Below, piece after piece: positions 1-8,176 of a DNA stretch of 33,331 nucleotides (positions are counted from its first letter, which is position 1; each line of letters begins with the position of its first letter). The stretch lies in the NCBI GenBank assembly GCA_022340645.1, contig JAJDNP010000041.1:1-33331 (forward strand), read 5' to 3'. The notes beneath the pieces were generated by a model. That model was given only the letters and a program-made list of their open reading frames with translations. It was not told the DNA's origin and ran no database searches. The position numbers and the translations under genes are program-made. This stretch comes from Gammaproteobacteria bacterium (GTDB taxonomy: Bacteria > Pseudomonadota > Gammaproteobacteria > SZUA-229).

Positions 1-20
1 TCTATTTTTTGCTTTTAAAT

Positions 21-50
21 ATTTGCGTTTATTCGCGTTCATTTGCGGAA
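21..50 (+). repeat. Period-10 repeat array, copy A (three units)
   Basis: Three consecutive 10-base units are seen: ATTTGCGTTT (21-30), ATTCGCGTTC (31-40) and ATTTGCGGAA (41-50). The array lies about 150 bases beyond the 3' end of hda. Its flanks (T-rich, with GCTTTTAA just before the array and an A/T-rich tract after) resemble those of copy B at 23679-23698 read on the opposite strand, so A and B look like copies of one element. The unit skeleton is shared with copies C, D and E. No function is known to me. Confidence 0.8.
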
Positions 51-199
51 GAATCTAAAAGTTTTTTCTTTTCCACCAACGGGCATCAAGGGTCGACAAC
101 GTAAGTTCAACTGAAAACATTCACTGTCCGTTCCTGCTGCAAAGCGACCAGTCGCAGCCAATAGATGAATGTCTTTTATTGGGCGGGGCGAGACACGCC

Positions 200-907
200 T
201 CATTCCTCACCAAACACTGACCTGACTAATGGAATAGTTAACTTTCTCTGCATCGCCATTGATGCCTTATCCAGCACGGCCAGGCGCTCGAACAGGGCGA
301 ACATATCACGTGGATAACGCTGTATGAGGTAAGCAGCCACATTTTCGGGTAATTCCAGGCCATTTTGTTTCGCACGATAGCGCAATGCCTGCAGCTTCTC
401 CCGATCTGTGAGATTTTGCAGCTGAAATACGGGCCCCCAGGACAATCGCGACCGCAAATCCGGCAGCTTGATAAATGCTTCATCCGGCGGGTTTTCTGAC
501 GCCATTATCAGGTAACTATCGCCTTCGCGCACACGGTTTATCAGGTCAAACAGGGCGGTTTCCCGGGATTCATCCGTTAGCCAGCTTTCCAGGTCATCCA
601 GGCAAATCAGCTCGAGCTGCTCTAATCCCTCAAATATGTCCGCTGGCTGGTTTAGTATTTCAGCCCTGGTTAAATAACATACCGTCCGCTGGTTTTTTGC
701 CGCCAGATTGCAGCTTGCCTGCAGTAAATGGCTTTTACCCAGACCGCGGCCGCCCCAGAAATACAGCTGCTTCTCGCCTGCTCCTGCTGCTGTTTGCTGC
801 GCCAGGCCGGCGGCGACGGAATTGCTACCCGCAACAAAACTGTCGAATGTGTATAACTCGCCGGGTTCGAAACCCAGGGGCAATTGGGGGTGAATTAATG
901 AAGCCAT
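200..907 (-). CDS. hda: DnaA regulatory inactivator Hda
   Basis: This 235-residue AAA+ protein matches Hda, which works with the DNA-loaded sliding clamp to stimulate ATP hydrolysis by DnaA and so prevents re-initiation of replication. The N terminus carries a clamp-binding motif, QLPLGF (residues 8-13). The Walker A motif GGRGLGKS (52-59) is followed by a Walker B-like LICLDDLES near 100-108 and an LPDLRSRLSWG box near 148-158. Full-length DnaA is ruled out because the long N-terminal region and DNA-binding domain IV are missing. It starts 16 bases after the stop of the DUF2066 gene, so the two are probably co-transcribed, an arrangement common in Gammaproteobacteria. Confidence 0.93.
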   Translation of the reverse strand: MASLIHPQLPLGFEPGELYTFDSFVAGSNSVAAGLAQQTAAGAGEKQLYFWGGRGLGKSHLLQASCNLAAKNQRTVCYLTRAEILNQPADIFEGLEQLELICLDDLESWLTDESRETALFDLINRVREGDSYLIMASENPPDEAFIKLPDLRSRLSWGPVFQLQNLTDREKLQALRYRAKQNGLELPENVAAYLIQRYPRDMFALFERLAVLDKASMAMQRKLTIPLVRSVFGEE

Positions 908-923
908 TAATTATACCGGCCAG

Positions 924-2237
924 TTACCGCTGATTGAGCCTGTAATAGTAAATCGGCACCTGCTTTGGCGGGATTGCTGCCCCGATTTTTTCCGCCTGGT
1001 TTTTTTCCACTTGCGTTTTTTCTGTTTGCGCAAGTTCTGTTTCAGCCTCACCGGCACCATTTTTTTCGCCACTGTTGCCTGCCTGGCTTTCCGGCATTAT
1101 CAGAGATATTGTCTGTGCAGTAGCGGCCTGATCAGCATTGGACTGATGAGTATTGTCCTGCGTGGTATTGCTCTGTGTAGTAACAGTCTGTGGTGCCCTG
1201 ACCTCAACCAGTGCTGCATTGTTTTTCATCAAATAATGAAAATCTTCTTCATTACTGCGCAGTAACACACTGAAAACCGCACTTTGCCCATCAACTTTAA
1301 GCGGCTCCACATGCGCAACAGCACTTAATCCGCTCAGAAAGTTTTCCACGTAACGATATTCTATAATCGAATTAACAGCCTGGATATCTACCTGTATGCT
1401 AACGAGCTGCTGATTACTGGCTGCATTACGCACAGCAAAAAATGCACCCAGCATATCCGCAGCCTGATCGATAGCCTTGTTAATTAACTGTCCGTAATCC
1501 GTATCATCCAGATTCCAGTGACGGCTCTCACCTTTAACAAACAAACTCCAGCTGCTCTGCCACTGCGCGCCATTCCATATCATGCTGCCTGCCAGTGCGG
1601 TATCGGTGGCATAGCGTTTTGAAGCATTTATCACGGGCCCGCCAAATCCGCCCCTAATGTCGGCAACTGTGAGCACACTTCTATCGCTGTTGTCGTATAT
1701 TGGCCAGCGAGCCGGTACGCCGCGTCGAGCCAGGGCATCACTGGCAGCGGTTTTCAGCAGGGATTGATCTGCATCCTTGAGCACATATTGATTTCTACCG
1801 TCTCTCACTACCAGCCAGACAATTACATCAGGCCGATACTCTCCCCAGACCGGAAAACCATTATCCATTAAATACTTTTCCATTAAACTGCCGTTGTACT
1901 GAATTTTTAAGCGATGCGTCAGTACCTCTCCCAGTTCGCTCGCCGTGGTACCGGTGACGGCATCTGCAGCCGAAGCCGATAATGGTTCATAACTGAACTG
2001 TTTTACGTAACGGCTTGCCGGGGGGCGTTTCAGCTTGTCCATCACGATGCTGTCCCCTGAAATACGAACAAATACTTCATCAAGCCCCTGTTCAAATGCC
2101 TGATTGCGCACCTCAGCTGACTCATCGGTAACAAGAATCTCCACGTCATAGAGCGAAGCAACCAGGCCGGCGGCGGCCTGGTAAGAAACCAATAGAACAC
2201 TGACGAAAACGAGAATTTTCGCGGTAAATTTCAACAT
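924..2237 (-). CDS. DUF2066 domain-containing exported protein
   Basis: This 437-residue protein has an N-terminal signal peptide (hydrophobic LVFVSVLLVSYQAAAG-like stretch within the first ~25 residues) and a body matching the DUF2066 family that usually sits next to hda and purM in Gammaproteobacteria. The biochemical role of the family is not established. Residues from about 345 to 425 are low-complexity: first Q/N/T/D-rich, then E/K/Q-rich with imperfect repeats of the EKxQxEK type. The protein ends in a short Q/Y/R-rich tail. The low-complexity tract looks like a flexible spacer and may vary between strains. The gene diverges from purM and precedes hda by 16 bases. Confidence 0.8.
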   Translation of the reverse strand: MLKFTAKILVFVSVLLVSYQAAAGLVASLYDVEILVTDESAEVRNQAFEQGLDEVFVRISGDSIVMDKLKRPPASRYVKQFSYEPLSASAADAVTGTTASELGEVLTHRLKIQYNGSLMEKYLMDNGFPVWGEYRPDVIVWLVVRDGRNQYVLKDADQSLLKTAASDALARRGVPARWPIYDNSDRSVLTVADIRGGFGGPVINASKRYATDTALAGSMIWNGAQWQSSWSLFVKGESRHWNLDDTDYGQLINKAIDQAADMLGAFFAVRNAASNQQLVSIQVDIQAVNSIIEYRYVENFLSGLSAVAHVEPLKVDGQSAVFSVLLRSNEEDFHYLMKNNAALVEVRAPQTVTTQSNTTQDNTHQSNADQAATAQTISLIMPESQAGNSGEKNGAGEAETELAQTEKTQVEKNQAEKIGAAIPPKQVPIYYYRLNQR

Positions 2238-2263
2238 TTGAGACCCGTGATTATGAAAATTTG

Positions 2264-2292
2264 TATAAATAAGGCTAGCAGAGAGTGTACAA
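2264..2292 (-). promoter_or_regulatory. Candidate promoter for the DUF2066-hda operon
   Basis: On the minus strand a TTGTAC -35 element (2292-2287) is followed 17 bases later by TTTATA (2269-2264), about 30 bases ahead of the DUF2066 start. It lies in the 107-base gap between this operon and the divergent purM. The matches are moderate and I see no PurR-like operator in the gap. Confidence 0.35.
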
Positions 2293-2344
2293 TATCACAT
2301 CATTTTAAACTACAGCCAAACCGATCTTATTCCTGCTAATTCCC

Positions 2345-3397
2345 ATGTCTGCCAATTCGTCTGATCAATCAAAATCCTTGAGTTATCGTGACGCCGGTGT
2401 GAATATCGACGCCGGCAATGAATTGGTCGAGAAAATTAAATCCAGTGTTGCCAGTACCAGCCGTCCCGGGGTTATGGGCAGTCTTGGCGGATTTGGCGGC
2501 CTGTTCGAATTACCCGCGAAATACCAACAGCCGGTACTGGTTTCCGGCACCGACGGTGTCGGCACCAAGTTAAAACTGGCCATCGACCTGAACAAACACG
2601 ACACCATCGGCATTGACCTGGTCGCCATGTGCGTTAACGACATCCTGGTGTTAGGCGCTGAACCACTCTATTTCCTGGATTATTATGCAACCGGTGAACT
2701 AAACTCCGAAATCGCCGCCAGTGTTATCGAAGGCATTGCAGAAGGCTGCCGCCAGTCTAATGCGGCATTAATTGGCGGCGAAACAGCCGAAATGCCGGGT
2801 ATGTATGGTAAAGGCGATTACGACCTTGCCGGCTTCTGTGTTGGCGTGGTTGAAAAGCAGAAAATCATTGATGGCTCGAAGGTTAAAGCCGGTGACGTTA
2901 TGATTGCCATCGCTTCCAGCGGTCCGCACTCAAATGGCTATTCACTGATAAGAAAGATAATTGAAATCAGTGGCGCAGACCTTGATGCCGCATTTGGCGC
3001 AAGCAACTGTTCATTGGGCCAGGCTTTACTCGCGCCAACCAGGATTTACGTCAAAGCTATACATCAGCTGCTGACAAGCCATGATATTCACGCCATGGCG
3101 CATATCACGGGCGGAGGATTGCTTGAAAATATACCCCGTGTACTTCCGGAAAATACCCAGGCGGTTATCCACAGGGAGAACTGGCAGATGCCTGAAGTAT
3201 TTTCATGGCTGCAGCAAAACGGCAACGTGGCAATCAACGAAATGTACCGCACCTTTAACTGCGGCGTCGGCATGGTATTAATCAGCAATGCAGATGAAGC
3301 TGATGACATCATATCGGCATTAAATATCAACGGTGAAAATGCCTGGCGTCTTGGTGAAATCAGTACAGGCAACAGGCTTCAGGTTATTATTCAGTAA
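2345..3397 (+). CDS. purM: Phosphoribosylformylglycinamidine cyclo-ligase (AIR synthetase)
   Basis: This 350-residue protein is PurM, which closes the imidazole ring of formylglycinamidine ribonucleotide using ATP, giving aminoimidazole ribonucleotide in de novo purine synthesis. Family-typical motifs are present: [13 protein letters not shown] near the N terminus, the [14 protein letters not shown] segment near residues 75-88, [12 protein letters not shown] near 99-110, [11 protein letters not shown] near 148-158 and [14 protein letters not shown] near 253-266. The length is normal. The gene is directly followed by purN (75-base gap), the usual purM-purN pair. A clear Shine-Dalgarno sequence is not evident before the chosen ATG, but the N-terminal alignment supports this start. 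Confidence 0.97.
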   Translation: MSANSSDQSKSLSYRDAGVNIDAGNELVEKIKSSVASTSRPGVMGSLGGFGGLFELPAKYQQPVLVSGTDGVGTKLKLAIDLNKHDTIGIDLVAMCVNDILVLGAEPLYFLDYYATGELNSEIAASVIEGIAEGCRQSNAALIGGETAEMPGMYGKGDYDLAGFCVGVVEKQKIIDGSKVKAGDVMIAIASSGPHSNGYSLIRKIIEISGADLDAAFGASNCSLGQALLAPTRIYVKAIHQLLTSHDIHAMAHITGGGLLENIPRVLPENTQAVIHRENWQMPEVFSWLQQNGNVAINEMYRTFNCGVGMVLISNADEADDIISALNINGENAWRLGEISTGNRLQVIIQ

Positions 3398-3472
3398 TTT
3401 GCAGGCAGTTCACTAACGAGGTATTAATCAGGGCAATAAAAAGGACACCCGTTATTTCGTATAGTAAAAATT

Positions 3473-4129
3473 ATGGATAAAGCTTCACTCGTGGTACTCA
3501 TATCTGGCACCGGCAGCAACCTGCAGGCCATTATCGACGCCATCAAAAACAACGAGCTTAACGCGGAAATAAGCACTGTCATCAGCAACCAGGTATCTGC
3601 AGCGGGGCTGGAACGCGCGACCAGAGAAAACATCACAACCCATGTTATTGAACATAAACGCTACCCAAACAGGGAGTTTTTCGACCAGGCACTAATGCAG
3701 GTGATCGACCCGCTGAAACCTGACCTGGTTGTACTGGCCGGTTTTATGCGAATCCTGAGTGATAACTTCGTCGAACACTATCGCCATAGACTGATCAACA
3801 TCCACCCTTCCCTGCTGCCTAAGTACAAAGGGCTGAACACACACCAGAAAGCAATTAGCAACAAGGATAAAGTTCATGGCGCCAGTGTGCATTATGTCGG
3901 CACCGAACTTGATAGCGGCCCTGTTGTCATACAGGCTGAAGTGCCGGTGCTCGCCACGGACACCGCGGAAACTCTGGCGAAGCGTGTATTAAAGGAAGAA
4001 CACAAAATTTACCCGCTGGCGATAAAGTTGCATATCGAGGGACGTGTTACATTTGATGACGGGCAGTTAAAACTTGACGGCCAGCAACTAACCAGGCCGC
4101 TGCTATGGAAAAATAATCAACTTTCATAA
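3473..4129 (+). CDS. purN: Phosphoribosylglycinamide formyltransferase
   Basis: This 218-residue protein is the folate-dependent GAR transformylase. It transfers a formyl group from 10-formyltetrahydrofolate to glycinamide ribonucleotide in purine synthesis. The phosphate-binding SGTGSNLQAI (residues 11-20) and the INIHPSLLPKYKGL segment are visible. The catalytic triad expected for the family can be placed at Asn109, His111 and Asp147 (in ELDSGP). The protein is slightly longer than the E. coli enzyme. It lies 75 bases downstream of purM and is followed by the DUF3108 gene. Confidence 0.96.
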   Translation: MDKASLVVLISGTGSNLQAIIDAIKNNELNAEISTVISNQVSAAGLERATRENITTHVIEHKRYPNREFFDQALMQVIDPLKPDLVVLAGFMRILSDNFVEHYRHRLINIHPSLLPKYKGLNTHQKAISNKDKVHGASVHYVGTELDSGPVVIQAEVPVLATDTAETLAKRVLKEEHKIYPLAIKLHIEGRVTFDDGQLKLDGQQLTRPLLWKNNQLS

Positions 4130-4157
4130 TTATATTAATCATATACACGCCAAAGAT

Positions 4158-4949
4158 ATGCTATCACTTTCCCATTTAAAAAAGCTGCAACCGGTTATCC
4201 TGTTATTTGTTTTACTCTTCAGTCATACACTGCTGGCGGCACGCGCCCTGCCCGAATTCAAGGCAGCATACGCCGTTCAAAAATTTGGCATGAAGCTGGC
4301 GGAAGCGCATTACCAGCTAAGCTATACCGATGCGGGATATAAGTTCACGCAAAATACAGAATTATATGGCTTTGCCAGCCTGTTTGCTGATGACTCGATA
4401 TCTGCCTTTAGCTTAATTAATACAGCAGGCGACAATTTGTTACTGACAAAATACCATTTCGTCCAGACCGGCAGTGATACAAACGAAAATGAAGATATCG
4501 ATATACTGTGGAATACTTACAAAAACACACTAAAGGGGGAAATTACCGGTGTCGTAAAAGGCAAAAAGATCAATGTTACAACCGATACGGAAATCTGGGA
4601 AGCGCTGTCTTTCCAGATTCCATTAATGATCGAAGCCAAGAAAGACGTAAAAGAGTATCCCTATAAAGCAATTCTGGATGGTGAAATTGATACCTATAAT
4701 TTCGTGCTAACTTCAAGCGAAAAGATCGGTTTTGCCGGAAAACAATACCAGTCGCTGCATGTGGTGCGCAGCGATCCGGTGAAAGACAGAAAACTGCATA
4801 TCTGGCTGCTACCGGAACTTCACAACATACCCGTTATAGTTGAAAATTATCGTGATGGTAAACTGCATTCCCGCCTGCAGCTTGAAAGCATCCAGTTTGG
4901 CAATGCTAAGCCCTTAATCGAATCCAGGGCAGAAGATGATGACTTCTGA
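4158..4949 (+). CDS. DUF3108 domain-containing exported protein
   Basis: This 263-residue protein has a hydrophobic signal peptide (about residues 10-27, ending LLAARA) and a body matching the DUF3108 family, predicted periplasmic beta-rich proteins found after purN in many Gammaproteobacteria. Its function is not known. The start at 4158 gives a normal basic n-region followed by the hydrophobic segment; the Shine-Dalgarno is weak. The 3' end overlaps the darP start by 14 bases, which suggests translational coupling. The C terminus is strongly acidic (RAEDDDF). Confidence 0.8.
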   Translation: MLSLSHLKKLQPVILLFVLLFSHTLLAARALPEFKAAYAVQKFGMKLAEAHYQLSYTDAGYKFTQNTELYGFASLFADDSISAFSLINTAGDNLLLTKYHFVQTGSDTNENEDIDILWNTYKNTLKGEITGVVKGKKINVTTDTEIWEALSFQIPLMIEAKKDVKEYPYKAILDGEIDTYNFVLTSSEKIGFAGKQYQSLHVVRSDPVKDRKLHIWLLPELHNIPVIVENYRDGKLHSRLQLESIQFGNAKPLIESRAEDDDF

Positions 4950-5481
4950 ATTTGACAGGACAGACTTAAAAGACATGGACGAAAACCGGAAAACAGCTTC
5001 TGCGCCAAGCAAATCCCAGGTCAAACGTGAATGCCACCAACTGCAGGACCTGGGTGATGAAATTATCAAATTAAGCAGCGATGATTTAAATTCTCTGGAA
5101 CTGCCAGGCGATCTCAGGGAAGCAATCCTTATCGCACACAAAATCAAATCCCGCAGCGGTCTGAAAAGGCAGCGCCAGTATATAGGCAAATTATTGCGCG
5201 GCTATGATAATGAAGTTATCGCATCACAGTTACGAAAAATACAGCATCGTCATGACACCAACACGGCACAGTTCAAACGCCTTGAACAATGGCGCAACAA
5301 ATTAGTCGACAACGATAAAGCAGTACTCGATGAAATAATTGAGCGTTTTCCGGACATAGACAGGCAGCATATCAACCAGCTAATACGCGCCGCACAACAG
5401 GAAAATCAGCACGACAAACCACCCGCCGCATCACGCAAACTCTTTAGATACCTTCGTGAATTAGAGGATAATCTTGATTAA
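4936..5481 (+). CDS. darP: Ribosome biogenesis factor DarP/YjgA (DUF615)
   Basis: This 181-residue, highly charged helical protein matches the YjgA/DUF615 family. The E. coli member associates with late 50S ribosomal precursors and was named DarP for promoting maturation of the peptidyl transferase centre. The central segment with SGLKRQRQYIGKLLR (about residues 74-88) is a typical family signature. The gene overlaps the end of the DUF3108 gene. Two adjacent ATG codons (4936 and 4939) are possible starts. It is the last gene of the purM-purN-DUF3108-darP run and is followed immediately by an inverted repeat that may act as its terminator. Confidence 0.9.
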   Translation: MMTSEFDRTDLKDMDENRKTASAPSKSQVKRECHQLQDLGDEIIKLSSDDLNSLELPGDLREAILIAHKIKSRSGLKRQRQYIGKLLRGYDNEVIASQLRKIQHRHDTNTAQFKRLEQWRNKLVDNDKAVLDEIIERFPDIDRQHINQLIRAAQQENQHDKPPAASRKLFRYLRELEDNLD

Positions 5482-5484
5482 TCG

Positions 5485-5563
5485 GTCATTAGTCTTTTGT
5501 CTGTAGTCTTTCGTTTAAAAAACGCTTTTATAAACGAAAGACAAATAACCGCAGACCAATAAC
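5485..5563. repeat. Inverted pair of period-7 arrays with a 12-bp hairpin
   Basis: Between the convergent darP and antiporter genes lies a left array of 7-base units (GTCATTA, GTCTTTT, GTCTGTA, GTCTTTC; 5485-5512). A right array in the opposite orientation (5536-5563) has the complementary units GAAAGAC, AAATAAC, CGCAGAC and CAATAAC. The inner edge makes a perfect 12-bp stem: GTCTTTCGTTTA (5506-5517) pairs with TAAACGAAAGAC (5531-5542) around a 13-base loop. It fills nearly the whole 89-base gap. It may stop transcription from both sides, but the outer arms pair poorly, so it is not a standard terminator. Confidence 0.75.
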
Positions 5564-5570
5564 CTCTTTA

Positions 5571-6737
5571 TCAATCCATTCGGTTTTTTTCTTTGCTAGA
5601 TATCGGCGTTCTGTAACGATACACCACCCAGTATGTTGACAGCACAAAAGTAATGATAACGACCATCTGTATTAAATAGGACGCCTGCATACCAATGAGA
5701 CCGCTTGTCAGTGCGCTGTAAGCCACCAGTAATGAAAACTCACTGCCCTGGCCCAGCCTGACACCCAGCTGCATTGAGAATCTTTTATCTTCCCCTATCA
5801 ATTGAAAGCCCTGTTTGAATACGAACGGTTTGCCTGCAATTACCAATATCGCGATGACGATGCCGGCAATCAGTACATTCTGCGTGAGCAGAAAATTAAA
5901 CTGTGCACCGATCGAGAAAAAGAAAAGTATCAGAAAAAAATCACGTAAAGGTTTCAGGTGTTCAGCGATGACCAGCGACACAGGAGAAGAGGCAAAAGCC
6001 ACGCCGGCAATAAACGCCCCCATTTCATAAGACAGGCCGATATACTCAGCAATACCTGCCCCCAGCAGTCCCCAGCCGAGCGCCAGCAGAAAAGTATATT
6101 CCTGGATAATATCAAAATGAGAAAAAAGATTATCAATGACATATTTAACCAGTGCAAAAGCAATCGCAATAAGCAGAATCAACTTGATAAATAACAGAAC
6201 AATCGCCATCGTGACATTTTCAGCCTGGCCGCCGGATAACATGACAAGCAGCATAATCGCGATCACGTCCTGCATTAACAGTACACTTGTCATCATTTCA
6301 CCCGTGTGCCGATGATGCAAGGTTGTTGTCGGTATCAGTTTCAGGCTGACAATGGTGCTGGAGAACATTAAAGACGCACCTATAATAGCGCTCTCCACAA
6401 GGGCGAAGCCAAACAGCGCAGCTGCAGATGCAGTGGCAATAAAAAAGACCAGGCTGGTTAACATTGTAACCACAGCCGTTTTACTGAACAGGTGGAATAA
6501 TCGTTCCGGCTTAAGATTGATACCCAGCAGATACAGCAGCAATATCACACCGATATGCGAGAGTCTTTCAATGTGGTCGGGCTGTTTAATTACTCCCAGA
6601 CCCAATGGGCCAACAACAATGCCAAAACCAATATAGGCGAGAATAATAGGTTGCCTGAGATATAAAAAAGCAGTGGCAAACAACGCCGCACCGGCAAATA
6701 TCAGGACAAATTCAAAAATAATATTTTGATAATCCAC
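5571..6737 (-). CDS. CPA2-family monovalent cation:proton antiporter, membrane domain only
   Basis: This 388-residue, strongly hydrophobic protein matches the Na+/H+ exchanger fold of the CPA2/KefB-type antiporters, with about 11-12 membrane segments. Family motifs include RQPIILAYIGFGIVVGP near the N terminus, LGINLKPERL near residues 71-80, SSTIVSLKL near 127-135, and GAFIAGVAFASSP near 240-252. The C-terminal RCK/TrkA-N domain of KefB, KefC or YbaL is absent; the protein ends in a short charged tail. The substrate ion cannot be read from sequence. The start is a GTG with no strong Shine-Dalgarno. It follows the nitrilase gene by 44 bases, where tldD is often found in relatives. Confidence 0.8.
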   Translation of the reverse strand: MDYQNIIFEFVLIFAGAALFATAFLYLRQPIILAYIGFGIVVGPLGLGVIKQPDHIERLSHIGVILLLYLLGINLKPERLFHLFSKTAVVTMLTSLVFFIATASAAALFGFALVESAIIGASLMFSSTIVSLKLIPTTTLHHRHTGEMMTSVLLMQDVIAIMLLVMLSGGQAENVTMAIVLLFIKLILLIAIAFALVKYVIDNLFSHFDIIQEYTFLLALGWGLLGAGIAEYIGLSYEMGAFIAGVAFASSPVSLVIAEHLKPLRDFFLILFFFSIGAQFNFLLTQNVLIAGIVIAILVIAGKPFVFKQGFQLIGEDKRFSMQLGVRLGQGSEFSLLVAYSALTSGLIGMQASYLIQMVVIITFVLSTYWVVYRYRTPISSKEKNRMD

Positions 6738-6781
6738 AATGCGCGATGAATATCCAGTTGCATCAAGGAGAATACAAGTTG

Positions 6782-7627
6782 CTATTTATCACTTATATTC
6801 GATGGTAAATTGCACTCAAAGCGTTTATGTTCAAGTGCTGGAAACATCTTTCTTGTATGCTCCAGTTTCGTCACATCAATGTTGGCAACAACAACACCGG
6901 TACCATGCGGCAAACGGTTCAAAACCAGTCCCCATGGATCAATAATCATGCTGTCACCATGCGTTTCACGGCCGCCAATATGGTAGCCGCCCTGATCTGC
7001 AGCAATAATGAATGAAAGGTTTTCAATAGAACGTGCACGTAACAGCGATTCCCAGTGTACCTTACCTGTCAGGCTGGTAAAAGCTGAGGGCAAAGCACAG
7101 ATCTCCATGTTCTGCTTGACCATTGCACGAAATAATTCAGGAAAACGAAGATCGTAACACACCGCAATCCCCAGCCTGCCGAAAGGGGTATCAACGACGA
7201 CTACTTTATTTCCCGGGGTGATGGTTTCTGATTCAGTATAACTTTCGTTATTATCTCCGATGGTTACATCGAATAAATGAATCTTGTCATAACGGGCGAC
7301 CATCTCACCTTGCGGGTTATATAACAAACAGGCGGCATACACTTTCCCCGGTTCTGTTGAACGCAGCGGTATGGTTCCGCCAACCAGCCAGATTTTGCGT
7401 TTTATCGCCTGCTCTTTTAAATAATTCTGCAGCGGCCCGGAACCGAATTCTTCGGCAATTTTCACTTTATCCGTTTCTGCCGTTCCCATCATGGCAAAGT
7501 TTTCCGGCAACACAACCAGCTCAGCTCCCTGCTGCGCAGCAATTTTTATCAGCTTTTCAGCCTCGGCCAGATTTGCTTTTACATTAGGCCCTGACGCCAT
7601 CTGTATAGCTGCAACTTTACTCACCAA
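6782..7627 (-). CDS. Nitrilase-superfamily carbon-nitrogen hydrolase (Nit1/deaminated-glutathione amidase type)
   Basis: This 281-residue protein has the Glu-Lys-Cys catalytic triad of the superfamily: Glu42 in LPENFAMM, Lys115 in RYDKIHLFDV, and Cys157 in AVCYDLRFPELFR. The Nit1-like branch hydrolyses the side amide of deaminated glutathione as metabolite repair, which is the best guess here; other short amides are possible. The gene belongs to the conserved rng-yhdP-nit neighbourhood of Gammaproteobacteria, which supports a housekeeping rather than a biosynthetic role. It is probably in one operon with the small exported protein gene 54 bases upstream. Confidence 0.85.
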   Translation of the reverse strand: MVSKVAAIQMASGPNVKANLAEAEKLIKIAAQQGAELVVLPENFAMMGTAETDKVKIAEEFGSGPLQNYLKEQAIKRKIWLVGGTIPLRSTEPGKVYAACLLYNPQGEMVARYDKIHLFDVTIGDNNESYTESETITPGNKVVVVDTPFGRLGIAVCYDLRFPELFRAMVKQNMEICALPSAFTSLTGKVHWESLLRARSIENLSFIIAADQGGYHIGGRETHGDSMIIDPWGLVLNRLPHGTGVVVANIDVTKLEHTRKMFPALEHKRFECNLPSNISDK

Positions 7628-7681
7628 ACACTCTCCTGCTAATATTTCCGGTCATATCGCTCAGCGTGTGTTATCAGCACA

Positions 7682-8176
7682 CTATTTTATTAAGGCAAAC
7701 TTAATCATATCATCAGCTCCACTACCGGGAATGGTCACGATGTGGTTTGATGGAATTCCTAAAGAAACCAGCCAGTCGGTTAATTCCTGCACCCAGAACT
7801 CACCCTCTTCGCCGCCCGGGTATCTCACTTCAATCTGCCTGTCTTTTTCCTGCAGCCAGCTATTAATTAACTGGTTCAATACCGGTAATGACAAAACCGT
7901 TTCGCCACTGCGTGTCAGTTCCCATTGTTCTGCATGCAGTTCCCATACCCGAGATGTATTATTAGCATGCAAGTCAGCAGCTGTACCTATCTTGACTGTC
8001 TGATCATCAGCTAGCATCTGTAACGTCAGGCCATTAGTTATGATTTTATCATTTTTTTCTAAATTATTAACTGCTACATCTGCAGATACCGGCAACGCAA
8101 ATACCAAACAAATCAAAGCCAAATTATGCCGTTTAATTACGCCAGGCTTAGTTATAACGTTAAAAATCATCTTCAT
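7682..8176 (-). CDS. Conserved hypothetical periplasmic protein
   Basis: This 164-residue protein starts with a long signal peptide (basic start, hydrophobic ALICLVFALPVSA, probable cleavage before DVAVN near residue 33). The mature part is mixed alpha/beta. Its C-terminal half, with IEVRYPGGEEGEFWVQEL and DWLVSLGIPSNHIV, has a strand-helix-strand pattern reminiscent of OmpA-like peptidoglycan-associated domains, but I cannot name a family with confidence. Its start overlaps the last 17 bases of yhdP, so it is very likely co-translated with that envelope lipid-transport protein. A role at the cell envelope is an inference from this coupling and the signal peptide. Confidence 0.7.
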   Translation of the reverse strand: MKMIFNVITKPGVIKRHNLALICLVFALPVSADVAVNNLEKNDKIITNGLTLQMLADDQTVKIGTAADLHANNTSRVWELHAEQWELTRSGETVLSLPVLNQLINSWLQEKDRQIEVRYPGGEEGEFWVQELTDWLVSLGIPSNHIVTIPGSGADDMIKFALIK

